Below are positions 23,061 through 33,369 of a DNA stretch of 64,000 nt, one piece after another (position 1 is the first letter of the stretch; each line of letters begins with the position of its first letter). The position numbers and the translations under genes are program-made. This DNA comes from Fallopia convolvulus (taxonomy: Eukaryota > Streptophyta > Magnoliopsida > Caryophyllales > Polygonaceae). The stretch spans positions 46,640,943-46,704,942 of the forward strand of contig OZ024730.1 of the NCBI GenBank assembly GCA_964016875.1, given 5' to 3'. A model generated the notes under the pieces. The model had not been told where the DNA came from and made no database searches. It saw nothing but the letters and a program-made list of their open reading frames with translations.

Positions 23061-23469
23061 ATCCAAACTCCTTATTTTTGATATTTTAGGTTAAGGGTAT
23101 AGGAGTTGGGTGTGTTTACAAAATTGCCACCTTCTTGATTTGTTTTATTTTTTTTCAAAATCACAGAAGTAATCTCAGCCCTTGGATCATGTGATCCGAC
23201 GACCCAAAATTCTCCTTCCGTTTCATGTTAAGGGTTGGTTTCATTTGAACCAAACTCATTATTCTGATTCCTTAAACTTAATAATCTAAATTAAATTTGT
23301 TTTATTTGATTTAAAAAAAATAATTTTTATACATATTACGATCAATAAATTAATTACATTAAATTTTATATTATATTATATTTTTGTTTATTAATATCTT
23401 TTTTATAGTATATCTAAAAAATATCGAGTCATAGTCGTGCATGGCATGACGGGGACAACTAGTGTGATT

Positions 23470-23653
23470 CTTTTTCCTGTTGGTTTACATGTATTGCTTG
23501 CCCCGCCGGAGGGGATTATGAACCTTTTGCTTGATGATGTTAGGGGTCGGGCTATCTTCCGTTTACTGACTACTTAGCCCATTTTTTTTCGTATTAATAA
23601 AATGCTCCCTTGAGGAACCGGAGAGTACCGCCTCTCCTTCAACCAAAAAAAAA
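23470..23653 (+). pseudogene. 5'-truncated LINE tail (C terminus of ORF2 and polyA)
   Basis: Plus strand: FPVGLHVL...PPEG and LLLDDVRGRAIFRL then a stop, an AATAAA-like stretch and a run of nine A (23645-23653). The intact LINE at 40-46 kb ends similarly (FPVGFHSV, LLSDDVAGRATPRS). It is a remnant of the last ~40 codons. Confidence 0.55.
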
Positions 23654-24239
23654 TTAAGTACAAAAATGATCTTAGCTTGTCGAATTGTTTATGTAATTTA
23701 ATCGAAAAAACATGGCGAACCATCATAATGCTTTTTTAAACATAAAACACTATACACAAGAAAATCGAAAATAGGCCACTAAGTATATTGTTATTAAAAA
23801 AACGTTAGGATTAGAAATTAGTATTTGTAATTAAATACCCTCCCCCGATGTAGTTGTTTAGCTTACTCAACAAGTTTGGATTATTTCGAACAAAAAAAAG
23901 GGTCTATATTTCAATTCGTTGAAAAATTAGGGGAAAAAAGTGTTGATTGAAGTATGGAGCTAGTACTATACGGAGTATTATTTTATGTTAATGCGGTGTA
24001 TGACAGAACTAATGTGGAATTTATCGCACAACCAAATTAGGTTATGTTTAGATATTTGCGCTGTCGTTTGTGTTAAGGTTAATAGTATTGTCCATCAACA
24101 AGCATTATAATAAAAATGTTTTAACGATTTAAATAAACAGGTTTTTTGTGAGAAAAAAAATTAGGGAGGCCTCTCAATCTCAACTATTAGGAGAACGTTC
24201 TACAATATTTTAACGAATGAGATTTTAAAAGCTTAAATC
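23654..24239. other. AT-rich intergenic DNA
   Basis: I see no gene, RNA or clear repeat here. Confidence 0.4.
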
Positions 24240-24440
24240 AATTACGAGCAGGATAGAAGAAACACGGTGAAACGATTCAACAATAAAGTCTCCACCATAG
24301 AGTTGCAATTCCAGAAGATGTGAACGACGTTCCAGCTCTGAAAGCGGGCCAAGAAGCAAAGGATGTCAGACCTGATCAACTCAATCTCCCGCGGGCAGTT
24401 TCTGTCACTAAGGATGGCATTAAACCATTGCTAATTATCA
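24240..24440 (-). pseudogene. LINE RNase H-domain scrap
   Basis: The minus strand reads NAILSDRNCPREIELIRSDI, then FQSWNVVHIFWNCNSMVETL, matching the end of the RVT_3-type RNase H domain of plant LINEs where a 'W..+h+.RE.N..AD.L' pattern is usual. The key Ala-Asp is lost. No ends can be defined. Confidence 0.4.
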
Positions 24441-25064
24441 CCCTTGATCTGAATAATGTGGGAAATATCATGTCGGGCGATGACCTCGATAATAAGAATG
24501 GATTCTCAACCGATTAGTCTATCATCGAAATGGATAGGTGGATAGGTGAGTTAAAGTGGTCGCGAAGGATAAATCCAACGAAAAAGATAACATCTAAACT
24601 AAATGTACCATTAAAATTAAGTTTAATGAGGTTTTGTTTAGACTTTTTTCACAAATTATTTCTTTTTTGAAATTAAGAATTTACTAACTCCGTACTATTG
24701 TATATAAAAATGTTATTTTTTTCATTAAAAAGAATACACTAACTCCGTACTACTGTATTAATTATTGTATTCTGTATTTTTTAAAGTAAAGAAAAATATG
24801 GTATGAATTTCAAAGGAGGTACTATGTCTTAATAGATTCAAAGCAAACTTATATATTAATCAAATCAAATTAATCGAGTTCAAGTTAGGGCATTTGTTAC
24901 ATTAGTTTAAGTTGCTTAAGAGTTTGAAATGAGTTTATAAGTACATCGTTTAGCTTGATTAAAAAATTGGGGTATGTCCTTTTAATACTTTTATAGTAGA
25001 TTGTTAAATGTATAAGTTACAATTATTTAAAAAAATTGATATATAAATAAAAGTTTCAACATTG
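24441..25064. other. AT-rich intergenic DNA
   Basis: Short imperfect repeats around ACTAACTCCGTACTA (24,689 and 24,740) occur. No gene is seen. Confidence 0.4.
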
Positions 25065-25080
25065 AAAAATGAGACTAATT

Positions 25081-25662
25081 TTTTTTTTATGGAAACAACC
25101 CTTCATTAAACAAGAATATTGTCTGTTACAATGATATTATAAAGAGGACTAGGAAAATAAATATGACTTTGAACCACAAACGGTTTCGATGGTCTCCAAC
25201 GACTTAACCAATCCGCTACACGGTTAGCACTTCTTCTACAGTACTTCCAAGAACAAGAGTTGAATAAAATGCTAGTTTCCAGAGCCAAAGCAGCGATATC
25301 CCCGAAAAATGATAACGAAATTGCGCCTTTAGTAGCAAGCGTGACAAGCCTGCTTGATTCTGATTCCAGAATCACCTTCCTGAATCCCATTGACAGTGCC
25401 ACTTTTAAACCCCAAAGGTTGCCTTTGCTTCAACAACTTCAACACTCGACCCATTTTGAATGCATCTAGCACCAGCAAACATCACCGTTCCGCTTGAATC
25501 TCTCCCAACCATTCCTATACCACAAGCTTTACCATTCACTGAGCCATCAACATTGATTTTTATGTAGCTAGGAGGCAGTCTTTCCCATTTTTGGTTTACG
25601 CATTCAGTAGTATCGTGCGCAGTGGAGCTCTTTTCCTGTGACTGTAGAAATTCTTCATACAA
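25081..25662 (-). mobile_element. 5'-truncated LINE insertion with 16-bp target duplication
   Basis: The insert lies between identical 16-bp sequences AAAAATGAGACTAATT (25065-25080 and 25663-25678). On the minus strand it ends in a polyA tail (T-run 25081-25088 on the plus strand). It carries only the C-terminal RNase H (RVT_3) domain of ORF2: YIKINVDGSVNGKACGIG around 25,540, VILESESSRLV near 25,365 and the active-site block CRRSANRVADWLSRW near 25,215. A frameshift near 25,403 separates the two halves. Polarity, polyA and duplication are the hallmarks of target-primed reverse transcription. Confidence 0.8.
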
Positions 25663-25678
25663 AAAAATGAGACTAATT

Positions 25679-27189
25679 AGTTCAGGGGCAAATGGTTGAA
25701 ACCGTTCCGCAAATCTACATCTGTTCAATTCTTCCGAGATTTGCGGATTAATTTGACGATAACTCTTCTACAACTTTTCCGATTTGTTGAAACTGTTTTT
25801 TAACTTTGTAAAACGTTTTTATCTGTTCATCTCTAATTGATTGGATTTTATGGGATAGTAGGAGATTACAGATCGTGGGATAACTGATCAATTCAATTCT
25901 ATTTATTTCCACGAGTTTGTTCCTTCTCAAAACACCCTATATCTTTCTTCTCTATGTTTTCTGAAACACAAAATATCTCATACCTCTCTTAAAAATTGTT
26001 ATGTAATCTTCATCCCCAATTCCTCCTACACGTGTTCGAGGAATGTTGTGCTCAATCCTTGAGGGATGAACACGCTCATTCGGATTTGTATCGGTGCCCG
26101 GACGTTTTGTATCTAAGGCAGTGAAATATATAACGACACAATAACACATCAAAAATCTCTTGGCCTACATTCGATTATTACTAACGTTTATTTACCTTGC
26201 AGAGACTTTTATCTTACAATTAGAATAGACTATATCTTACAGTCTCTACTTGCTTGTAGTTCGTGCGAAATCAATAAAACTAAGAAAGCATATTTCAACT
26301 CCTCTACGGAGGCAGTGGTTTTCTCTTATTCAACTAGTTGGTTGAGTGAGAGTTTCACTATAAGTGATGGTGCTCTTGCCTATTTTTGTTGTCCAGTTCT
26401 TGTGGTAATAGTGTCCGTATGCTAACACACTTACTTAATTTGTGCACTTTATCGGCTAGTTCACGAACTCGGGTTACCACCAAATATGAGTTCCTCGTTA
26501 CATAAAAAAAAAGGTGTCCTATTTATTATGGGGGAGACGGACCTAATTGTCAAGCTTAGCATCCAAATCCATAGAGTTCCATCCCAAAATTAATTTGTAA
26601 TAGAAGGAGTGACTTATAATCTTATATACTAGTTTATTTTCACTTCCAACTTCACACGTGAAATTTATAATTGAACCCAACCATATTTATCTAAGATATC
26701 TATTTCAATTTACCAGCTAGATGGAAACAACTTGTCATCATCGATCATTCACTTGAATCGAACAAGGCGGTGGATATCACAAAGCACTTGGTATAGAAAT
26801 AATAGTATGAAACCACTCACAATGTGTGATTCTCAATACTACCGTGTAAGGTATTGTTCTCACTTATCGGAGTCGTCGTAGTATAGGATGCATATATATT
26901 TACGATGGGGTGGTGGGAAAAAGGGAAACTGAAAAATGAAAAAGGATGGGAGTCGAGAGTTCCAAGGAAGAACAAAGAAGAGGAGGAGCACGAAACACAA
27001 GAGGAGAGATGCGGTCTGAAAAATAAAAAAAATGATAATGATGCGTTTTCTGGGTACTTCCCCACCCCGCACACGAGCGGTTTTCGAGTGGCATGCCCAT
27101 TGCCTTGTTTGTCTTGTTCGGCCTTCTTTGCACGTACTCCCACGACTTACTTCCCCTACTTTTGTTGTTTTATACTCCTCCACCCAAAA
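25679..27189. other. Intergenic DNA with one TRIM-family LTR scrap
   Basis: GAGTTCCATCCCAAAATTAA and the following bases at about 26,571-26,630 match the LTR family of the TRIM at 32,998-33,332. Reading frames on the minus strand at 26.8-27.3 kb are Phe/Ser-rich low-complexity and show no family resemblance. Confidence 0.35.
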
Positions 27190-27370
27190 AATTGAACTTA
27201 TCATCGATAAAAAAAATGAACTCAAAGCACATAAAATTGAACTTATCATCGATAAAAAAAAAATGAACGCGTAGAATATAAAAATTGAACTCATATAATA
27301 TAGAAAATTAAACTACTAACATAAAAAATTGAACTTCTAGTGTATAAAAATGAACTCATAGTATAAGGCT
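27190..27370. repeat. Degenerate tandem array of AAAAATTGAACTCATAGTAT units
   Basis: Seven to eight imperfect units AAAAATTGAACT(T/C)AT...AT. Two adjacent units share a longer block, AAAATTGAACTTATCATCGA. Confidence 0.7.
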
Positions 27371-28639
27371 TTTTTAAACAAAGAACAAAAGATAATAAAA
27401 ATTTAAAAAAATGATAAAAAAATCTTGACCATCCAATATATAGTGATGCGGAAAATCTAATGGTTGAGATTAGTCCTCATTTTAAACAAAAGTCATTATC
27501 ACAAGATTGGTCCTCACTTGAACAAAACTTATTAATCAATACTTATTGATAATTTCAATTATCATATCCCGAAGATGGCGTTTTTCTATCACATTTCGAC
27601 TGAGTTAAAATCTCGTCCATTCGAATACCTTAAGACGGTTCACGTTGTAATGAATCGATTCCTCTAAATTTTTTTCTTATAAAAAATAATTAACATATTA
27701 AACACATGATCTAAAATTATCAAAAAAGAATAATAAAATTAATAGAAATTGCAGACATTTTAACCTTGAATGAAAATTTGTTGTTCCGTGTATACCTAAT
27801 TCAAGTCGTACATTCTCATCGTTTACTTGTCAATATGAATTTGTGTTTTCATTTGATTAGTCTTGTCATGAAATTTAATGGTTGTCTTCTAATTTTTTCT
27901 CAGTAGTGGATGAAATTATTATGTGTTCGTGTAAAGATGAAAGATTGATGTTATTTTTTCCATAGGAGTAGAGTAGAAAATATTAAAAATTAAATTTGAT
28001 CTTATATTTTGTTATTTGTAATACCAAAAGGTTATTTAAACTTTTAATGTTTTGTTTAATGTGTAACACCAAATGTTCTTAATTTAATATGGAGTAGTGT
28101 AATACCCAAGATTGATGTTCTGTTTTATTATTTTCATATAAAATACCAAAAGTTATAAAATTAACAATTTAAAATGAAGATGTCCAATAATTGGACAAAT
28201 CCGGCCTCCAAATTTATAATTGATAAGGTCTTTGCATATTGCAAGTTATCAATGCAAAAGACGTTAACATTTATTTTGTTTTGAGGATAGTTTTATATGT
28301 TGTAAGATTGAAAATTATTTATAATTAATTAAAGAATTGTTTTACTCCATATAATTTAAATATCTTTTTAATTTTAATCATGGATCAATTATAAAGATGA
28401 TAAAATTTATGGTGAGACATGTATTAGTTAATTACTTCTAGTTGCTCCTCTAACCTTACTATGTTGTATAGACAAATAGATAAGGAATTAAATCAGATAC
28501 GAACGACTGCTTATATATGATATAAGAACGAATCTCGTTCGTTCTTCCACAAACACATACGTTCTAGATTAGAATTTATTAAAAGAGGTAAAAAACTGAC
28601 ACACTCGTATTTTTTCCGAATTATTCACATATTTTTTTA
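27371..28639. other. AT-rich intergenic DNA
   Basis: Contains the phrases CTAATGGTTGAGATTAGTCC and ACAAGATTGGTCCTCACTTG near 27,455-27,520, the style of a MULE terminal repeat, but no inverted partner was found. No gene is seen. Confidence 0.35.
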
Positions 28640-29420
28640 AAAATCCATTAAAGGGGTACGCACGCATTTTGTGCATCAAAACTAGATAAATGTGCATTTT
28701 TTTTACACACATTGTACATCGGTTTTGAATTTTTATTTATTTATTTTTACCTTAATTATGTGCATGAATAAAGTTTTCACCTATACAGAGTATATCATTA
28801 GTTTCGATGTACATGCATAAATAAGATACACTTTTTTGTTATTTCGATGCATGTGCGATTAGTTTTGACGTACATACATATATAATATGTGTTTTTCTAT
28901 GCACATACAATTAATTGGTTTCTAGCACAAAAAATAAAAGTTAAAAAGAATTGACCCTATAGCAAGTTTCGCATGGTCAATTTTTGTATTTGTTTTGTGA
29001 CAAAAAAAGTAGTCACGCATTCAAACAAGAGCCTTTGCCTTTCTTGTTTTTCCATATTTCGGACCGTATTCCACTTTTTTTTGACCCACTTATTATCTAT
29101 TATTTGATTGACTACTATATGTCTTTTTCATTCCGTCGAAAATCGATGCTACGGTCTATACACATAATTTTGATGCACATTATGTTAGTTTGATACACAC
29201 GCAAAAACGCACTTTTTAGTTCTCTAGATGCACACATAACTCGTTTTGATGAACAAAGGATGGTCAATTTTGATGTACATACGATTAGTTTTTGATGCAC
29301 AATCATGTATTTATGTTCTAGGTTTTAATACACATTCGGCTAGTTTCGATGCACATACAACCAATGCTATGTACAAAAAATCAGTTTCGATACACAAAAA
29401 AATCAGTTTTGATGAACATC
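28640..29420. repeat. Degenerate array of TTTTGATGCACATACGATTAG units
   Basis: Many imperfect copies of (A)GTTT(T/C)GATGCACATAC(G)ATTAG at irregular spacing, densest at 28,800-28,920 and 29,160-29,420. Small reading frames across it are repeat by-products. Confidence 0.75.
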
Positions 29421-29744
29421 CCGTTAACATTCTCTGTTTCCATTTTTTTCCGAAAAATATGCAAGTAATTTAATAAAAACTCACACGTGTCATATCTTTT
29501 AATGAAATGATCAACACTTTTGATTCTTTTTCATTCAACGCCTCTGATTAGTTTATGTTTCGCATATGAGTAGTTGTTCTTAAATGGTCTTCACCCTATT
29601 AAGAATCACATCCAAAGGAAGAATAAAATATTGTAAATATATCTACTCTTGAGTAATTTTTAAACTTACTAATATAGTCGATCGGTTAAAAACTATTTGG
29701 TCGGTTTTGAGTTATCATATTACTACTATGCAACAACATTGACC

Positions 29745-30460
29745 TAGTAAGGTTTCGCTGTAGCAAAATATGAGGGGTCAAGATGGAGATACCCCTGCCT
29801 AAGGAAAAGGGGTACGTCTGAAAGACCCGCATGGAGCCCAAACTGCATACCGCTGAAAGTTAGCACAAGATAGCGAAAACACACAAAAACAGAAAAGGGC
29901 ACCCAAAACACGAAAGAGACAAAAGTAACAAACAAAAGCACAAACAAACACGCCCCAGTGAAGCGTGGGATCCTGCCCTCTAACAAGTCGGCTAGTTGTC
30001 TACCACTCTGATCCTCTCTCTCCAGTCGTCCTTGCACCATGCCAAATGTACTGAAATTCCCAAAAGTTTTATATCTTGCTTTATGTTGTCTTTCCAACAC
30101 TTCTTTGGTCGCCCTCTACTTTTGTGGAAGTCCTCCAAAACCAATCTTTCGGACCTTCGGATCGGCTCTCCAGGACCCCTCCTGAAGTTGATCCCCACTT
30201 CTGCCACCCTCTCTGAATTCGAGACGTGATATCCCCGTCTATACCACCGTTACTCTGCATGACAGACCCCAAATACATAAAACTCTCCTTTTTTTATTTC
30301 ATCATGGGTGCTCTAACCTTGTCCAAACTTAAATTCTACTTATTTTGTCTTGGACCTGCCCAATCTAAAGTTCTTGGAATTTCAACTTCTCCCTCCAAGC
30401 TTCGAGTTTATCACAGACGCCCACTCTAAACTCATATACCAAGATAATTTTATCTACAAA
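29745..30460 (-). pseudogene. RTE-type LINE fragment (end of reverse transcriptase ORF and 3' UTR)
   Basis: Minus strand: YLGSVMQSNGGIDGDITSRI near 30,275, then EDFHKSRGRPKKCWKDNIK and a final ERIRVVDN near 29,995. This pattern (YLGS...DI..RI..G..KW, then RGRP..W) is typical of the C terminus of plant RTE-clade reverse transcriptases. The ~240 bp after it resemble the conserved 3' UTR of such elements, ending in GCTACAGCGAAACC. It is frameshifted and 5'-truncated. Confidence 0.65.
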
Positions 30461-30746
30461 CAACATATATTACGGAACCTCCCTTGAATCTCTCTCGTCA
30501 TAACATCCAACCCTAGTATACTAGTATAAAGTTAAAAAAAAATAATAACTCAAAGTTAAACATTAAAATGTACTCCGAACAACGATTTTTAGCGTTCATC
30601 TGGGAAGAGGACATTGCCCTTACCTTAATAATTTCAAATGTATAATATGAAGGGTCTAAATTTTAAAACCTCTAAAATTTAATTTTGAATTAAAAAAACA
30701 TATTTTCCACCTCACCCCAATTTTTTTTTAAAAAAAAAGAGTAGTG
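30461..30746. other. Upstream region of the MYB gene
   Basis: AT-rich DNA with no gene; it is the likely distal promoter of the MYB gene. Confidence 0.4.
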
Positions 30747-30757
30747 TATATATAAGC
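30747..30757 (+). promoter_or_regulatory. TATA box of the MYB gene
   Basis: TATATATAAG at 30748-30756 lies about 165 bp before the MYB ATG and just ahead of a C/T-rich leader (CCTCGTTTCCCC...), including a (CTT)n run at 30,875-30,900. Position and sequence fit a core promoter. Confidence 0.5.
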
Positions 30758-30920
30758 GTCCTCGTTTCCCCTTTGATTCCTCTGTTTTCTCCCTCTTTTT
30801 ATTCAGTCCCCTGTTTCTGCATCCTCCATATCCCAAATCCCCATCTCCCCCCTAAAACCTTTCAAACCCCAAAACTCTTCTTCTTCTTCTTCTTCTTCTG
30901 CTTCTCCAAAATTTCCTTCA

Positions 30921-32653
30921 ATGTCTACTCCTCCTCCCTTCAATCTCTCCCTGACGTCGTCGCCTCCCACCAAAAACGAGCTGAAGCCTCCGCCCACCAG
31001 CTTCCGCCATTGCTGGCCCTTCCAATCTGCGATGGCCGTCGACATTGACCCAATTCAGGCAAAGATCGATTTCCATTCAAAGCTGTGTGCGAGAGGACAT
31101 TGGAGAGCCGCTGAAGATGCTCAGCTTAAGGAACTCGTTGCCCAGCTCGGCCCTCAGAACTGGAACTTAATCGCTCAAAAGCTCGATGGCAGATCGGGTA
31201 ACATTTTTAAATTTTGGGCATTCAAGGAAAATCTGAAACTGATATAATATGGGTTTCATTTCCTTTTCATTTCACCTTTTTATAAGTGAATTGACAACAC
31301 TACCCAATAATTACGATATTTATACAAAATCTCCCCTGAAACAGAGTTTACAGTACTCTGCACTTCTTTACCATGTATATACTTTTGGTTTAGTGCGATA
31401 ACGTGCTCATCTTATGATCTAACAATATTTTAATACAAAAAAGGGTTCATTGTATGCTGCCTAACATGTAGTGTTATTTATTAATTTCATTAATTTGCAT
31501 TTTCACGAGCGTCTTCGGTACTTGATTTTTAAACAATAGCGTTTTCTTACTTTTGTAAGTAATAAAATAAAATACTCTAAATTTGAAATTTCGTAATTAG
31601 GCAACTTTGGTATTGGTTTAGGGAAAAGCTGCAGATTAAGATGGTTTAACCAGCTGGATCCAAGGATAAACAGGAAAGCATTCACAGACGAAGAAGAAGA
31701 GAGGCTTCTGGGTGCGCACTCTGCGTACGGCAACAAATGGGCGATGATTTCGAGGCTTTTCCCGGGGAGAACCGATAACGCCGTCAAGAACCACTGGCAC
31801 GTTATGATGGCCAGGAAACGGAGGGAGGATTCCTCCGTTTGCCGTAAACGGAAACACGGCCCCGTTTCTCCTGATTCCGGCCGGAAAGGGAATGGGGAGA
31901 CGAGTAACGAGAGCTGTGAGTCCACGATCTCTGAGTCGGCTGGGTCCACCACGTCGACTGAGCTCTCATTGTCCACTTGTTCTCCTTCCGCTCGCCGTTT
32001 CGCTGGTTTTCGTGCAAGGAATGGTGGAGGAGGACTCGTTCTTATTCCAAACAAGGAGAAAGGTAACGGCTACGCACCTGAATTTGTGTGGTTGTTTGCG
32101 TGTGTGAATATTGATTTTCTTGTGAGGTGGGCGCTCTGTTTGGTAACGCCTCCTGTTTATACGGGCTTGTGTCAAGTATAGTCAAGTAGGTGAGGAGGTG
32201 TTTTTATTACCAATCATTAAATTTTGTTGATTTTTCTCTTATTGATAGTTTGAGTCTTGAATTGAGAATTAATTGTTCAAGACCTAATTAGTATACTTGC
32301 ATAAAATAGGTGGTTGAATAAATAAGTGGCCGGAGGAGGGTTCTATATATAGTTTCAACCGCTATTTAAGTGTTTTTTTTTACACTGAATGAGTGGAGTG
32401 GCTTGTGTGTGGTTTATGAAATTCTTACCTACCTTGTCAAATAGTAGTAACAATTAAGTTTGTGAATTGGCCTTGAGCAGCAGCAATAATGGAGATGGGC
32501 GGTGCATTGGCGGAGCAGCAATACTTGGGAGAAGAAATTGAAATTGAAATTGGAACAAGAAAGAGTTGCAGAAGAGGTGGAAAACTGCAGGATGAGGATG
32601 GCGATGATGATGTCATCCCCTTCTATGATTTCCTTGGGGTCGGAGCTTCTTGA
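30921..32653 (+). CDS. R2R3-MYB transcription factor, subgroup 21 (MYB52/56/105/117 type), 296 aa
   Basis: Exons are 30921-31197, 31622-32062 and 32481-32653, with junctions in phase 1 and GT/AG borders. The first ATG in the leader starts the frame. R2 spans about residues 58-104 with Trp at 61, 81 and 100. R3 spans about 110-157 with Phe113, Trp132 and Trp151; Phe in place of the first R3 Trp is normal for R2R3 proteins. The repeat sequence (GPQNWNLIA, GKSCRLRWFNQLDPRINRKA, PGRTDNAVKNHWHVMMARK) is that of subgroup 21. The C terminus ends VIPFYDFLGVGAS, matching the 'FIDFLGVG' tail of MYB105/117-type proteins. Such factors bind DNA in the nucleus; relatives act in organ boundary formation, seed size and secondary wall control, but which role applies here is not decided. 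The last exon's acceptor has AG three times in a row (AGCAGCAG), all in frame. Confidence 0.93.
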
Positions 32654-32997
32654 ACATACAATGGCCCCACCCTTGCTCGTGCTATGGCCATCTATCAAAG
32701 AATCTCATACTTGTTTTCTCTCTCTCTTTCTCTTAACGTACCCTCTATGCATGCAGGTGAACAAAGGAAAAAATGTTATGCATATTAATCTAATAATATT
32801 TTGTTTCTGCATTTCTGCTCAAGTTATAATACCAAAGATATGCCTAGTTTAGAGACTTGTTTGGCACGTGATGTGCTAATAAATTATGGACGACGCTGAT
32901 TAAACACTTAAACTTGTACATTAGGTATTACTACGTATACATTAATGTTGTGTGCGTGTCAATTGAAGGCTTAATTAAGAGGGTTGTCAATTTCTCT
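32654..32997 (+). other. MYB 3' UTR and spacer
   Basis: Sequence after the TGA at 32651-32653. It contains AATAATATT and similar AT-rich words that could serve polyadenylation. No gene is seen. Confidence 0.4.
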
Positions 32998-33332
32998 ATT
33001 AGTTAATCGGCTTTCATCCTAAAACCAATTGATAATAGGATTAGTAATTTACTGAGTTATATACGAGTTCATTTAAGTCCCAACTTTTAAATGTTGGATG
33101 AATATTCTATCACGCCCCCGCAAGTGTAACTGGGGAACTAGCTCAATTGACACTTGGACAACACAACTGAACGGGCCTCAGATCGAGAGAGGCCGTTAGG
33201 CAAATAACTCTGATACCATATTAGTCCATCGAGGTTCCATCCTAAGACTAATTGATAATAGGGGGAGTAATCCACTGAGTTATATATAAGTCAGTTAAGT
33301 TTCAATTTTCAAATATGGGATGGACAATATTC
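32998..33332 (-). mobile_element. TRIM (terminal-repeat retrotransposon in miniature)
   Basis: Two ~112-bp direct repeats (about 32,998-33,109 and 33,219-33,332) share TTCATCCTAA, AATTGATAATAGG, ACTGAGTTATAT and other words. The minus strand just inside the right copy reads TGGTATCAGAG (33218-33208), the initiator-tRNA-Met primer-binding site. The internal part is only ~110 bp and non-coding. The copies are quite diverged, so it is old. Ends are approximate. Confidence 0.65.
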
Positions 33333-33369
33333 TAATTAATATTCTCACGTACACTCAAGTATCACTCAC

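Larger units (their letters stand above)
20309..23257. mobile_element. Mutator-like (MULE) transposon, non-autonomous, nested in the Helitron
   Basis: Terminal inverted repeats of about 84 bp (20309-20392 and 23175-23257) begin GAGTTTGGTTC and share AACATGAAACGGAAGGAGAA. The element is flanked on both sides by ATTATTCTGA (20299-20308 and 23258-23267), a 9-10 bp target duplication as expected for Mutator-like elements. Inside are a remnant of a FAR1-like gene on the plus strand, a small exon on the minus strand, degenerate TGCACTTTT arrays and two tRNA-like sequences. No intact transposase remains. Confidence 0.8.
19849..23462 (+). mobile_element. Helitron carrying a nested Mutator-like element
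   Basis: The 5' end is A|TCTACTATATATATAAAAG at 19849, a common plant Helitron start. The 3' end has a 7-bp hairpin GTCGTGC-ATG-GCATGAC (one G-T pair) at 23434-23450, then GGGGACAA and CTAG at 23459-23462, followed by T. Insertion between A and T fits Helitron biology. There is no Rep/helicase, so it is non-autonomous. Without the 2.95-kb Mutator-like insertion it would be only ~0.65 kb. Confidence 0.65.

Noticed and set aside
26817..27294. Possible minus-strand membrane protein
   Set aside because: Overlapping frames are Phe/Ser/Pro low-complexity from a purine-rich plus strand; no family resemblance, start context or splice signals.
27455..27525. MULE terminal repeat
   Set aside because: The wording resembles one, but I found no inverted partner or target duplication upstream.
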